DNA of 64,000 nt from an uncultured Blautia sp. (GCF_937880195.1 NZ_CALFLA010000081.1:1-64000); one strand, 5' to 3'. Positions 27,092 through 36,107 are shown, counted from the first letter of the stretch. A program made the numbers and translations. Notes: a model not told the origin generated them from the sequence alone.

Positions 27092-27721
27092 TTAACTCTT
27101 TTTCTCCGGATCTAAAGTCTCCAAAAACCCAAACGGCTCCTCATCCTTCAAAAAGTGCATCAGCATATAGGCGCACATGATTGCCACCCGCTCTTCCTTA
27201 AGGATCCGTTTTACTTCTTCTCTGTCTGCCAGAACCACCTCAATCTCTTCGCTGTCCTCCTGGGCTGTCTTGCTACTCTCCCCAAAGGCATAGCCGTACA
27301 CGGTAGCGCAGGATTCATCCGTCATTCCTACTGTGGTAAAATATGGCTTTTCAAAAGCCGGATCTACAGTAAGAGGAGTAAAGGTAAGACCTGTTTCTTC
27401 ATACATCTCCCGGACCGCTCCCTGATGGAAGTCCTCTCCCGGCTCTACAAGTCCTGCGGGAAACTCATAAATATATCCGCCCAGGGCATAGCGATACTGG
27501 CGGATCAGAACCACTTTGTCCTTTTTTTCACCATAAATACTGTAAATGATCACCCCGTCAGGATTGTTTTTCCCTGTTTTCAGTTTCAGTTCGCCCACAG
27601 CTTTTGCCCGCGACGCTACAAAATAGGACACAGGCGTATCATGAACACTGGTGGCGTTTACATGATACAGGTTGACAAAATTATTGTCTGTAAGTTTTTC
27701 TACATTGTGGATCTTCCCCAT
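27092..27721 (-). CDS. NUDIX hydrolase (ADP-ribose pyrophosphatase-like)
   Basis: A 209-residue enzyme likely hydrolysing ADP-ribose or a related nucleoside diphosphate derivative. The NUDIX box is complete: GLVEPGEDFHQGAVREMYEETGLTF. The preceding YIYEFPAGLVEPGE and RQYRYALGG are typical of the ADPRase subgroup. RBS AAAGGAG precedes the ATG. It stands alone between the ptsG leader and an unassigned gene on the same strand. Substrate is not certain from sequence. Confidence 0.88.
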   Translation of the reverse strand: MGKIHNVEKLTDNNFVNLYHVNATSVHDTPVSYFVASRAKAVGELKLKTGKNNPDGVIIYSIYGEKKDKVVLIRQYRYALGGYIYEFPAGLVEPGEDFHQGAVREMYEETGLTFTPLTVDPAFEKPYFTTVGMTDESCATVYGYAFGESSKTAQEDSEEIEVVLADREEVKRILKEERVAIMCAYMLMHFLKDEEPFGFLETLDPEKKS

Positions 27722-27826
27722 GGCTGATTTTCTCCTTTTAAAATACGTTCATAACACCTTTATTATTTGGTATTATATCATCCCAATACTGGTTAAGCCA
27801 GAAAGATATACGTTTTCATAAAATTT

Positions 27827-28738
27827 CTAAAACAGATCCAGCATATTATCCAGGTAAATCTCTTCCCTGACATGGATATGATATTCTGGTTTTGTCATAT
27901 AATACAACAGAAATTCCAGGATCAGGGCGCTGCCAAGTCCCCGTCCTTCTATTTTAAAATTAGAAAATCCCATTGGAAGATAAACGTTTTTCAGCTCTTC
28001 GACGCTGATAAATCCCGGATTTTCCATGGCCTTTGAAAAACGATAACCATAACTGGCGTCAGGAGCCGCGCAATGATGCTCCGGGCAGTCCTCTCCCAGG
28101 TTTTTGCGGCTGACAGTCTCATAGCAGCTTTTTCTGTCCCTGCATCCAAACCAGCAGCATTCATTACATAGAAATTCCACCTTGTCTTTCTGGCTCTGTG
28201 ACAGGGTTTTCCATTTGTCAAAAGCCTTATTGAGACGAAAATCCGGTACAACATAAAGAAACTCATCTCTGTTCACCTCGCCCATAAACTGCGAAAAATC
28301 TGTCAGTACCTTTGTGGTGGAGGAGACAAAATAAAGTCCCGGATAATTTCTTTTTATGTGATTTAAAAGCAGATCCGAATGAATGATCACACCGTTTTGT
28401 TTTTTCAGTCTGTTTTCAAATAAAGAACAAAGAGCATTACATCTCCTGTCCTCAAGATGCTCCTCCCGAATCAGAGAATTGCTGAATGTCAGCCGGGCAG
28501 AAATTTCATATTTCTCCATCAGTTCCAGAACCTTGCAGGGATCTTCATATCCTTCTTCTACACGGCCTCCTCCCCAGATACAGTCTGAAGGAGCTCCGTA
28601 TACAGAGCCTATTTCACACCAGTCATAAAAGTATTCTCTATGCTCACAAAATAACGGCAGAAAAACTCGATACAGTTCATAAAACTCAAACAAACCAGGA
28701 AGGTGAAAATACGCTTTTTTTATTCTGTCTTTGATCAT
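27827..28738 (-). CDS. uncharacterised protein with U32-peptidase-like C-terminal motif
   Basis: Not confidently recognised; about 303 residues. The N-terminal half has barrel-like segments (ISARLTFSNSLI, GVIIHSDLLLNHIKRNYPGLYFVSSTTK). The C-terminal part contains FKIEGRGLGSALILEFLLYYMTKPEYH, resembling the lKIEGR segment of U32 peptidase/UbiU-type proteins. In between lies a Cys-rich stretch, CNECCWFGCRDRKSC...CPEHHC, which could bind an iron-sulfur cluster or zinc. GAGGT lies at proper distance from the ATG at 28738, while the ATG at 28744 is too close to it. The neighbours, NUDIX and RibU, give no clear functional hint. Confidence 0.6.
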   Translation of the reverse strand: MIKDRIKKAYFHLPGLFEFYELYRVFLPLFCEHREYFYDWCEIGSVYGAPSDCIWGGGRVEEGYEDPCKVLELMEKYEISARLTFSNSLIREEHLEDRRCNALCSLFENRLKKQNGVIIHSDLLLNHIKRNYPGLYFVSSTTKVLTDFSQFMGEVNRDEFLYVVPDFRLNKAFDKWKTLSQSQKDKVEFLCNECCWFGCRDRKSCYETVSRKNLGEDCPEHHCAAPDASYGYRFSKAMENPGFISVEELKNVYLPMGFSNFKIEGRGLGSALILEFLLYYMTKPEYHIHVREEIYLDNMLDLF

Positions 28739-28766
28739 GTACATTTACCTCTATATTATTTTCTCC

Positions 28767-28810
28767 AAAAAGAAAACAACCAAAGCCCCTGCCCTGATTG
28801 TTTTCTTTTT
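28767..28810 (-). terminator. terminator of ribU
   Basis: AAAAAGAAAACAA and TTGTTTTCTTTTT form a 13 bp perfect stem between the ribU stop and the next gene; the 3' arm itself provides the T-run. Confidence 0.75.
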
Positions 28811-28828
28811 GTTTCAGCCTGTTATTTA

Positions 28829-29500
28829 TCAGTCGCCTTTTAACACCACGCGGATCCTCTTATAAATAAAAAATACGATCACAGAGGTCAGAGTATATTT
28901 AAAAAGATTAAAAGGCACAATGATCATTGCCACAAATCCCAGAAGACCGTTTACAGATGGATTCACTGCATTCCCCATTTCAATAAAGGCCTCTATAGGC
29001 ATTCCAAAAGCCTTGCCGTAAGCTGGAAGAAGAACAAAGGCGTTCATAAGGCAGGCTGCCGCTGTAGTAAGTATGGTTCCCACTGCCATTCCCTCTACTG
29101 CATGTCTGCGGCTTTTGATATGGTGGAAACGGTAAATCATACCTGCCGGAACTACAAAGGCGCATCCAAAAATAAAGTTGGCTATATCGCCTACGCCTGC
29201 TGTTATGGTTCCTTTTGTTACCAGATGTACCAGGATCTTAACCAGCTCGATCATAACGCCTGCAAGAGGTCCCATGGCAAAACTTCCCACCAGTACCGGA
29301 ATCTCTGAAAAATCAAGCTGATAAAAAGCCGGCGCCAAAAAAGGGATGGGAAATTCAAAATTCATCAGAACTCCCGCAACAGCTCCCAGCATAGCAACCT
29401 GGGTAATCGTCCTTGTCCGGCTTCTCTCCATAATATTCCTGTTTCTAAGTACCTGCTCGCTCATAGCTTCATCTCTCCTTTTCTTTTTGGCTTCTGCCAT
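28829..29500 (-). CDS. ribU: riboflavin ECF transporter S component
   Basis: Membrane substrate-binding subunit for riboflavin uptake with a shared ECF energising module encoded elsewhere. It has about 5-6 hydrophobic helices, with RibU-like segments FEFPIPFLAPAFYQLDFSEIPVLVGSFAMGPLAGVMIEL and VVPFNLFKYTLTSVIVFF. The assignment rests also on the FMN riboswitch directly upstream. The start at 29500 has AAAGGAA at a long distance. An internal ATG at 29464 has a better AAAGGAG, so the first 12 charged residues may not be translated. Confidence 0.92.
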   Translation of the reverse strand: MAEAKKKRRDEAMSEQVLRNRNIMERSRTRTITQVAMLGAVAGVLMNFEFPIPFLAPAFYQLDFSEIPVLVGSFAMGPLAGVMIELVKILVHLVTKGTITAGVGDIANFIFGCAFVVPAGMIYRFHHIKSRRHAVEGMAVGTILTTAAACLMNAFVLLPAYGKAFGMPIEAFIEMGNAVNPSVNGLLGFVAMIIVPFNLFKYTLTSVIVFFIYKRIRVVLKGD

Positions 29501-29524
29501 TTAAGAAAATTCCTTTCGGAATAC

Positions 29525-29551
29525 AAAAACCCCGGGAATCACTTCCCGGGG
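29525..29551 (-). terminator. FMN riboswitch expression-platform terminator
   Basis: CCCCGGGAA-gtga-TTCCCGGGG followed by T5 on the minus strand, between the FMN aptamer and ribU. A transcription-off switch at high FMN is expected. Confidence 0.9.
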
Positions 29552-29576
29552 TACTGAGCACGTAGATATCAAGCGT

Positions 29577-29729
29577 GTTCTTCTCTCATCCAGACTTTAC
29601 TGTCGGTTCTGGAATTCCGGATGCTTCCGGTCACCAGATCAGCCGCACAAGGCGGGTCGCGGACTATACCGCCGGTAGGGAATTCCATTCTCCATATCAA
29701 TAGGATCACAGTCACCCTGCCCCGAAGAA
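29577..29729 (-). promoter_or_regulatory. FMN riboswitch (RFN element)
   Basis: Conserved segments in order on the minus strand are TTCGGGGCAGGGTG, TTCCCTACCGGCGGTA, GACCCGC, ATCTGGTG, AATTCCAGAACCGACAGT and AAAGTCTGGATGAGAGAAGA. These define the FMN aptamer. Confidence 0.97.
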
Positions 29730-29747
29730 TTTTCTTTTGTATATTTT

Positions 29748-29776
29748 ATTATACTGCTGCATCTGTTTCTTTGCAA
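29748..29776 (-). promoter_or_regulatory. promoter of the FMN riboswitch-ribU unit
   Basis: TTGCAA (29771-29776) and TATAAT (29748-29753) with a 17 bp spacer, starting only 8 bp after the stop of the upstream permease gene. Confidence 0.75.
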
Positions 29777-29783
29777 TCATTTT

Positions 29784-30764
29784 TTATCGCTCTTCTCTGA
29801 AGTACGGGATTCCAAGTCCGGCCGGAGGCTGATGCTCCTTCTTCTTACGGAAGCTGGTAAATACAAGAACTATGATCGTCACCACATAAGGCAGAGCCTT
29901 AAATACTTCCTGCATACTTCTTCCAAGTCCCGGAATATAAAGGTACAGAATATAAAGAGCGCCAAAAAGGAAAGCTCCCCAGATAGCGTTCAGCGGTTTC
30001 CAAAGGGCAAAGATAACAAGGGCTACCGCCAGCCATCCTCTGTCGCCGAATCCGTTGTCTGTCCATGTTCCGCCGGAATACTCCATAACAAAGTAAAGTC
30101 CGCCAAGTCCTGCAAGACCTGCTCCGATACAGGTGGAAAGATATTTATATCTTGTTACATTGATTCCCGCTGCATCTGCAGTTCCCGGATTCTCTCCGAT
30201 TGCCCGAAGGTTCAGACCAAATCTTGTTTTAAACAGAAAAACCGAAAGCAACACTGCCGCAATAATACAGAGATATGTCATAAATCCATAGCTAAAAAAC
30301 AATTCTCCAATTACCGGAATTTTAGATAAACCAGGAATCTTGGCTGTGTAAGCGCTTCCCGTTACCTTAACAGAAATCTGCCCCACACCTCCGGCAAGCT
30401 TGGAGATAGAACCTCCAAAAAAGTTTCCAAATCCTGTTCCAAAAATTGTCAGGGCAAGTCCTGTTACGTTCTGGTTTACTCTGAGAGTGATTGTAAGAAT
30501 ACTGTAGATCAGGCCTCCCAAAGCCGCTACGATAAACGCACAGGAAAGGGAGATCAGAACTCCCGCCAGGGCATTGGGATTAGGGTTGTCTTTTTCATAA
30601 AAGAAGGCTCCCATAAGGCCGGAAATTCCGCCCATATACATGATTCCAGGTATTCCAAGGTTCAGGTTTCCAGATTTTTCTGTCATAATCTCGCCAAGCG
30701 CACCATAAAGAATGCAGATGCCCTGGACTATGGCTTTTTGAATAAAAATAATCAGTACACTCAT
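29784..30764 (-). CDS. nucleoside-type ABC transporter permease (NupQ/YufQ-like)
   Basis: Second permease of a BMP-type importer, 326 residues with about 9 hydrophobic segments. It has LYGALGEIMTEKSGNLNLGIPGIMYMGG near the N-terminus and ENPGTADAAGINVTRYKYLSTCIGAGLAGLGG, the conserved EAA-like coupling region of this family. It starts 12 bp after the other permease, with AGGAGG. It is the last gene of the transport operon; the FMN-riboswitch promoter begins immediately after it. Confidence 0.88.
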   Translation of the reverse strand: MSVLIIFIQKAIVQGICILYGALGEIMTEKSGNLNLGIPGIMYMGGISGLMGAFFYEKDNPNPNALAGVLISLSCAFIVAALGGLIYSILTITLRVNQNVTGLALTIFGTGFGNFFGGSISKLAGGVGQISVKVTGSAYTAKIPGLSKIPVIGELFFSYGFMTYLCIIAAVLLSVFLFKTRFGLNLRAIGENPGTADAAGINVTRYKYLSTCIGAGLAGLGGLYFVMEYSGGTWTDNGFGDRGWLAVALVIFALWKPLNAIWGAFLFGALYILYLYIPGLGRSMQEVFKALPYVVTIIVLVFTSFRKKKEHQPPAGLGIPYFREER

Positions 30765-30776
30765 TGCATCTTCCTC

Positions 30777-31853
30777 CTATTTTTTTGTACGCTCAACCTT
30801 ATAATTAATAAAGAACTCCGCTCCGATCAGGAAAAACAGAATGATACCCAGAATAACGTCAGAAGCGTTTTCGTTCAATCCGTACTGTGTTGCGATCTGT
30901 ACTGCTCCCTGCTGCATAAATACAATACCAAAAGATACTGCAACCATGATAAAGGTATTGAATTTAGAAAGCCAGGCAACAATAATAGCTGTAAATCCTC
31001 TTCCGTCTGCCGTAGCTGTGGAAATTGTATGGCTTGCGCCGCTGACAATAACAAAACCTGCAACACCGCAGATCGCGCCGGAAATTGCCATGGTACGGAT
31101 AATAACACGTTTTACACGGATTCCCGCATATCTGGCTGTATTCTCACTCTCTCCTACTACCGCAATCTCATATCCCTGTTTACTATATTTGAGGTAAATA
31201 AACATAACTACAGTAAATACAAGAACGATCAGAACGTTCCAACCATATTTTTGTCCGAACAGTTCAGGAAGCCATCCGGCCTGAGTGCTCTGGTTGATAA
31301 TTCCTACTGTGTTGGAGCCTTTGGGGTTCTCCCAGAATACAATACAGAAAGTAACGATCTGCATTGCCACATAATTCAGCATCAAAGTAAACAAAGTTTC
31401 GTTTGTATTCCAGTGTGCTTTAAACACAGCCGGGATCATTCCCCATATCATACCGCCCAGGGCAGAGCAGACAAACATCACGATCAGAAGGAGCGCCGGG
31501 GACATGCTGTCTCCTGCATAGATCATAACTGCTGCCGCACAGGCGCCGCCAATAAGGATCTGACCTTCTGCGCCGATATTCCAGAAACGCATTTTAAAAG
31601 CAGGGGCAAGACCGATGGCGATACACAGAAGCACCATGGTATCTCGTATGGTGATCCATATACGTCTCTCAGAACCAAGAGCGCCGTCCCAGATTGCCTT
31701 ATATACGTCAAAAGGATTCATCCTTACCAGAAGGAAGATCACTCCCGCACATGCCAGAAGCGCAAGGATCAGAGCAATAAAACGGATAATAAGCCGTTTC
31801 TGCCAGCTGATTTTTTCACGCTTGGACATTTTTAAGAAAGGTTCTTTATTCAT
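30777..31853 (-). CDS. nucleoside-type ABC transporter permease (NupP/YufP-like)
   Basis: First permease of the importer, 358 residues with about 9-10 hydrophobic segments. Conserved stretches are RNIGAEGQILIGGACAAAVMIY, NETLFTLMLNYVAMQIV, and AVVGESENTARYAGIRVKRVIIRTMAISGAICGVAGF (coupling loop). The ATGA start overlaps the ATPase stop by 4 bp and is preceded by AAAGGAGGG. Confidence 0.88.
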   Translation of the reverse strand: MNKEPFLKMSKREKISWQKRLIIRFIALILALLACAGVIFLLVRMNPFDVYKAIWDGALGSERRIWITIRDTMVLLCIAIGLAPAFKMRFWNIGAEGQILIGGACAAAVMIYAGDSMSPALLLIVMFVCSALGGMIWGMIPAVFKAHWNTNETLFTLMLNYVAMQIVTFCIVFWENPKGSNTVGIINQSTQAGWLPELFGQKYGWNVLIVLVFTVVMFIYLKYSKQGYEIAVVGESENTARYAGIRVKRVIIRTMAISGAICGVAGFVIVSGASHTISTATADGRGFTAIIVAWLSKFNTFIMVAVSFGIVFMQQGAVQIATQYGLNENASDVILGIILFFLIGAEFFINYKVERTKK

Positions 31854-33385
31854 GACTGTTCCCCTCCTTTTTCATGCTTTGTCATCAGAAGTCCGATTCC
31901 TTCCTTTGTGGCTGTCTGGCCGTTTACTACTCCGCTGATCTTTCCTCCGCAGAGAACAGCGATCCTGTCGCAAAGGGCAAGAAGCACGTCCAGATCTTCA
32001 ATCACACAGATAACTGCCACACCGTTTTTTTTCTGCTCGTTCAAAAGTTTATAGATCGTATGGGAGGAGTTGATATCAATTCCTCTTGTAGGATATGCTA
32101 CCATCAGGATCTTTGGATGCTGGGCGATCTCACGTCCTACCAGAACCTTCTGAACGTTTCCTCCTGACATCTGACGCACAGGAGCAGAAATACTTGGAGT
32201 CATGATCTCAAGCTGATCCTTAATAGAAGTAGCAAGCTGTCTCGGTCCTCTTCTGTCAAGAAGTCCGCCTTTTCCATTATGATAACTTCGAAGCATCATA
32301 TTATCTGTCATATCCATATCGCCTACAAGTCCCATACCAATACGGTCCTCAGGTACAAAAGCAAGGCTTACTCCTAGATCCTGGATTTCTACAGAGTCCA
32401 TTTTAGCAAGATCTTTTACAGAACCGTCTTCATCCACAAACTGGATGGTTCCGCTTTCTGTAGGCTGGAGTCCTGCGATCGCTTCCAGAAGTTCCTTCTG
32501 TCCGCTTCCGGAAATTCCGGCTATACCAAGGACCTCGCCGCTGTTTACTACAAGATCCACATCATCCAGAGTTTTGATCCCTTCTTTATCTTTGCAGGTA
32601 AGCCCCTGGATCTCCAGGCGTTTTTTCATATTGATAGGCTTCGGACGCTCAATATCAAGATCAACCTTAGCGCCTACCATCATTTCAGAAAGGCTCTGCA
32701 CGTTTGCTCCCGCAGTCTCTACTGTATCAATATACCGACCCTTTCTAAGGATCGCCACCCGGTCGGAAAGGGCAAGCACTTCCTGCAGCTTATGGGTAAT
32801 GATAATAATGGAACAGCCGTCGTCCCTCATATTTCTTAAAATATCAAAAAGCCGGTCCGCCTCTTGAGGCGTCAGAACTGCCGTAGGCTCGTCCAAGATC
32901 AGTATCCTGGCGCCCCGGTACAGCATCTTGACGATCTCTACTGTCTGCTTCTGGGAAACGGACATTTCGTAGATCTTCTGGGAAAGATCCAGGTCAAAGC
33001 CGTATTTATTTACAAGGGCCTGAATCTCTGCCGTTATTTTTTTCATATTCAGCATTGCTTTGCCCGGTAGTCCCAAAATAATGTTTTCTGCCGCTGTCAG
33101 AACGTCTACCAGCTTAAAATGCTGATGGACCATACCGATCCCAAGTCCATGAGAATCCTTTGGCGAACGGATTGACACTTCTTTTCCATTTACAAAAATA
33201 TGTCCCTCATCTGGATAGTAAATACCATAGATCATATTCATCAAAGTGGTTTTTCCACTTCCGTTTTCTCCCAGAATCGCGAGAATCTCTGATTTTTTCA
33301 GAGTTAAATCTACGTGATCATTTGCCAGAACAGAACCAAACCGCTTGGTAATCTGTTTCAGCTCAAGAGCGTAATTCTCTCCCAC
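31850..33385 (-). CDS. nucleoside-type ABC transporter ATP-binding protein (NupO/YufO-like)
   Basis: Double-cassette ATPase of 511 residues. Domain 1 has LGENGSGKTTLMNMIYGIYYPDEG (Walker A) and ILILDEPTAVLTPQEADRLF. Domain 2 has GISGSGQKELLEAIAGLQP, MSGGNVQKVLVGREIAQHP and MVAYPTRGIDINSSH, where the Walker B aspartate region is degenerate as usual for this family. The start is GTG, chosen because GGAGGG lies 7 bp upstream. It is separated from the binding-protein gene by ~140 bp with two stem-loops. Confidence 0.92.
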   Translation of the reverse strand: MGENYALELKQITKRFGSVLANDHVDLTLKKSEILAILGENGSGKTTLMNMIYGIYYPDEGHIFVNGKEVSIRSPKDSHGLGIGMVHQHFKLVDVLTAAENIILGLPGKAMLNMKKITAEIQALVNKYGFDLDLSQKIYEMSVSQKQTVEIVKMLYRGARILILDEPTAVLTPQEADRLFDILRNMRDDGCSIIIITHKLQEVLALSDRVAILRKGRYIDTVETAGANVQSLSEMMVGAKVDLDIERPKPINMKKRLEIQGLTCKDKEGIKTLDDVDLVVNSGEVLGIAGISGSGQKELLEAIAGLQPTESGTIQFVDEDGSVKDLAKMDSVEIQDLGVSLAFVPEDRIGMGLVGDMDMTDNMMLRSYHNGKGGLLDRRGPRQLATSIKDQLEIMTPSISAPVRQMSGGNVQKVLVGREIAQHPKILMVAYPTRGIDINSSHTIYKLLNEQKKNGVAVICVIEDLDVLLALCDRIAVLCGGKISGVVNGQTATKEGIGLLMTKHEKGGEQS

Positions 33386-33480
33386 TTCTGTTCCCTCCTT
33401 TTATGTAATACCTGTGATTTCTATTTTTATATACAGATTGCTCTGCTTTTTTGAGTAATGGAATAAAAACTCCATTATAC

Positions 33481-33512
33481 AAAAAAGCAGAGCTGCTGAC
33501 CAGCAGCCCCGC
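33481..33512 (-). terminator. terminator-like hairpin after the BMP gene
   Basis: GCGGGGCTGCTG pairs with CAGCAGCTCTGC (two G-T pairs), followed by T6 on the minus strand, 13 bp after the BMP stop and before the ATPase gene. The 3' arm and T-run also pair with a downstream arm at 33441-33453 (GCTCTGCTTTTTT / AAAAAAGCAGAGC), giving alternative folds. Confidence 0.75.
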
Positions 33513-33524
33513 CTTTTATAAGCA

Positions 33525-34700
33525 TTATTCTACGATAGAGGTAATTCCATCAATGGCAAGATCAAATGCCGGTGCTGAAGCGTATTCAGACTCATGGAAA
33601 TATCCGTCAGATACATACTCTGTTCCGTCTTTTTCGTAGGTGGTAACTTCTTCGCCGTCAACTGTAAATGTAGAAGTATCAAATACATGGAGAGAACCGT
33701 CGATAATAGCGTCCTCTACTTCTTTTACTTTTTCTTCGGTTCCTTCTGCTACTGCCTTCTCGTTAAGTGCTGTAAGTCTGTCTGCGCCGTCTGCAAATCC
33801 CTTGCACCAGTCAACGTCGATAGGTGTTCCGTCAATGATGGACTGCACTGCGTATGTATAATATACGCCCCAGTTAATGGAAGCAGATGTAAGAGCAGTA
33901 TTCGGAGCTACGGAAGTCATGTCGATATTGTAGCCTACGCATGGAACGCCTGCTGCCTCACATGCAGTAGGAGCGCCTGTTGTATCTGCATGCTGGCTGA
34001 TCAGAACACAGCCGTCAGAGATCAGAGCATCTGCACATTCTTTTTCCAGGTCAAAGCTTGCCCAGCTGTTTGTGTATTTTACTTCCATTGTAACGGACGG
34101 GCATACGCTCTTTGCGCCAAGGTAGAAGGATGTATATCCAGAAATAACCTCTGCGTATGGGAAAGCGCCTACATAACCCATTTTTGCCTTATCCTCTGTG
34201 ATCTCGCCGGCCTCAATCATCTCATTGAGCTTCAGACCTGCAACCACACCGGATACATAGCGGGATTCATAAATATTTGTGAAATAGTTGTGCATGTTCT
34301 CAAGGCCGCTTGCCTTTGCCTGAGTTCCTGTTGCATGGCAGAACTGAACCTCCGGGTACTCGCCTGCTGCCTCAAGAATATAAGTTTCATGGCCGAAGCT
34401 GTTTGCAAATACAATCTGGCATCCCTGGTCTGCCAGGTCCGCTGCCGCGTCATAACATGCCTCGTTCTCGCCGATCAGAGTTTTCTCAATAACCTGTGAT
34501 TCCTCAAGTCCAAGAGTCTCTACCATCTCGTCGATACCTGCCATATGAGCTGCGCTGTAACCCTCGTTCTCATCGCCGATATAAATAATACCGACCTTAA
34601 GGTCTTCCTTAGCAACTCCTTCTCCCTCGCTTGCATAAACAGGCGCAGTCATAGATACTGCCATTGCTGCTGCAAGACCAACTGCTAATACTTTTTTCAT
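33525..34700 (-). CDS. BMP-family nucleoside-binding protein
   Basis: Extracellular substrate-binding protein of the importer encoded downstream. A signal peptide (MKKVLAVGLAAAMAVSMTAPVYAS) has no lipobox Cys. The mature part shows the BMP pattern: KVGIIYIGDENEGYSAAHMAGIDEM, FANSFGHETYILEAAGEYPEVQFCHATG, SRYVSGVVAGLKLNEMI and KMGYVGAFPYAEVISGYTSFYLGAKS. The start at 34700 has GGAGG well placed; the frame continues upstream only into leader sequence. Nucleoside or purine specificity is inferred from the family. Confidence 0.9.
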   Translation of the reverse strand: MKKVLAVGLAAAMAVSMTAPVYASEGEGVAKEDLKVGIIYIGDENEGYSAAHMAGIDEMVETLGLEESQVIEKTLIGENEACYDAAADLADQGCQIVFANSFGHETYILEAAGEYPEVQFCHATGTQAKASGLENMHNYFTNIYESRYVSGVVAGLKLNEMIEAGEITEDKAKMGYVGAFPYAEVISGYTSFYLGAKSVCPSVTMEVKYTNSWASFDLEKECADALISDGCVLISQHADTTGAPTACEAAGVPCVGYNIDMTSVAPNTALTSASINWGVYYTYAVQSIIDGTPIDVDWCKGFADGADRLTALNEKAVAEGTEEKVKEVEDAIIDGSLHVFDTSTFTVDGEEVTTYEKDGTEYVSDGYFHESEYASAPAFDLAIDGITSIVE

Positions 34701-34774
34701 GCTGTTTACCTCCATTCTTAGTGAAACATAAAGAGGCACAACACTACCGGTCACGCCTCTCTGCAACTATCTTA

Positions 34775-34803
34775 ATCATATCTAAATTTGCATAAATTGT
34801 CAA
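34775..34803 (-). promoter_or_regulatory. promoter of the BMP importer operon
   Basis: TTGACA (34798-34803), 17 bp, TATGAT (34775-34780) on the minus strand, about 75 bp before the gene. The 315 bp divergent region to 35016 otherwise holds only the opposite promoter and A/T-rich sequence. Confidence 0.8.
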
Positions 34804-34900
34804 TGGAATCAGAAAATTCGCACTTTTTGTTTGGTCTTCAAATTTTTTTTAAGACCTTATTTTATGTGTGTTTTCCTTCAAAAATAATCCTATATACTTC

Positions 34901-34929
34901 TTGACTTTGCGGCGTTAAAGCATTATACT
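34901..34929 (+). promoter_or_regulatory. promoter of the TrpXYZ-type importer operon
   Basis: TTGACT (34901-34906), 17 bp, TATACT (34924-34929), about 80 bp before the binding-protein gene. No T-box or riboswitch was recognised in the leader. Confidence 0.75.
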
Positions 34930-35015
34930 GTAAAAGTCATATGTGAAAGCAAACGCTTCGCTTCTGACCGGGGATTATTATGAGAGAAATAAGATTTAAG
35001 AGGAGGATACAGAAT

Positions 35016-35978
35016 ATGAAAAAAAAGATTTTGGCAGTCACTCTTTCTGCTGCAATGCTTGCAGGACTGGGCAGCATTCAGGTTTTTGCCGCAGATGATA
35101 CTTATAATGTAGGTATTTGTCAGCTTGTGCAGCATGTGGCTCTGGACGCGGCAACCGAAGGCTTTAAGGATGCCCTTACAGAAGAATTTGGAGACAAGGT
35201 TACTTTTGACGAGCAGAATGCACAGGGTGACTCCAATACCTGCGCCACTATCATCAACAGCTTTGTTTCCAATGATACTGATTTAATTCTTGCCAATGCC
35301 ACTGCAGCCCTTCAGGCCGCAGCTTCTGGAACAGCAGATATTCCTGTTCTCGGAACTGCAGTTACCGAATACGGCGTTGCCCTTGATCTTGACGATTTTA
35401 ACGGAACAGTAGGCACGAACGTTTCCGGTACTTCCGACCTGGCTCCCCTGGATCAGCAGGCAGCCATGTTAAACGAGCTGTTTCCAGACGCCAAGAACGT
35501 AGGTCTTCTTTACTGCTCCGCAGAGCCCAACTCCCAATATCAGGTAGATACGGTAAAGGCAGAACTTGAAGAGCTTGGTTACACCTGCGAATATTATGCC
35601 TTTGCAGATTCTAACGACCTTTCCTCTGTTGCCACTACAGCAGCATCCGAAAGCGACGTGATCTATGTTCCTACCGATAATACGGCAGCATCCAACTCGG
35701 AGATCATCAACAATATCTGCCTTCCGGAAAAAGTTCCGGTAATTGCAGGAGAAGAAGGAATCTGCAGCGGCTGTGGCGTTGCCACACTTTCTATCAGCTA
35801 CTATGACCTTGGCGTTGCCACCGGAAAAATGGCAGTGAAGGTTCTGAAGGGTGAGGCAGATATCAAAGACATGCCTATAGAATATGCGCCTACTTTCACC
35901 AAGAAATATAATCCGGAAATCTGTGAAGAACTGGGCGTTGAGATTCCGGATGATTATGAAGCTATTGAAGCAGAATAA
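35016..35978 (+). CDS. ABC transporter substrate-binding protein (TrpX-like, ABC_sub_bind)
   Basis: Extracellular binding protein of about 320 residues. A signal peptide (MKKKILAVTLSAAMLAGLGSIQVFA) without lipobox Cys precedes YNVGICQLVQHVALDAATEGFKDAL. Next come NAQGDSNTCATIINSFVSNDTDLILANATAALQAA, DIPVLGTAVTEYG and KNVGLLYCSAEPNSQYQVDTVK, the typical profile of the TrpX family. The start at 35016 has GAGGAGG; the longer frame does not. In streptococci relatives import tryptophan. Substrate here is open, because no tryptophan-linked regulation is visible. It is divergent from the BMP operon. Confidence 0.9.
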   Translation: MKKKILAVTLSAAMLAGLGSIQVFAADDTYNVGICQLVQHVALDAATEGFKDALTEEFGDKVTFDEQNAQGDSNTCATIINSFVSNDTDLILANATAALQAAASGTADIPVLGTAVTEYGVALDLDDFNGTVGTNVSGTSDLAPLDQQAAMLNELFPDAKNVGLLYCSAEPNSQYQVDTVKAELEELGYTCEYYAFADSNDLSSVATTAASESDVIYVPTDNTAASNSEIINNICLPEKVPVIAGEEGICSGCGVATLSISYYDLGVATGKMAVKVLKGEADIKDMPIEYAPTFTKKYNPEICEELGVEIPDDYEAIEAE

Positions 35979-36043
35979 CAGAACTTTCAGCATAAAAATA
36001 TAAAAGAAAAATATAAACAAATACAAAGATTGTATGACACAAG

Positions 36044-36081
36044 GCCAGCAGAAAAATCCAGACGCAGATTTTTCTGCTGGC
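36044..36081 (+). other. 15 bp stem-loop between binding protein and permease genes
   Basis: GCCAGCAGAAAAATC (36044-36058) and its exact complement at 36067-36081 enclose an 8 nt loop. There is no T-run after it, so it is more likely a processing or stability element or weak attenuator than a terminator. Confidence 0.8.
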
Positions 36082-36107
36082 TTAGGTATTAATCAGGAGG
36101 AATCCCA

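Noticed and set aside
30738..31835. A 365-codon open frame on the + strand opposite the nucleoside permease
   Set aside because: It mirrors a conserved permease, lacks a start context, and shows no domain pattern.
34930..35015. T-box leader before the TrpX-like operon
   Set aside because: The leader is only ~80 nt with no T-box sequence, specifier stem or terminator.
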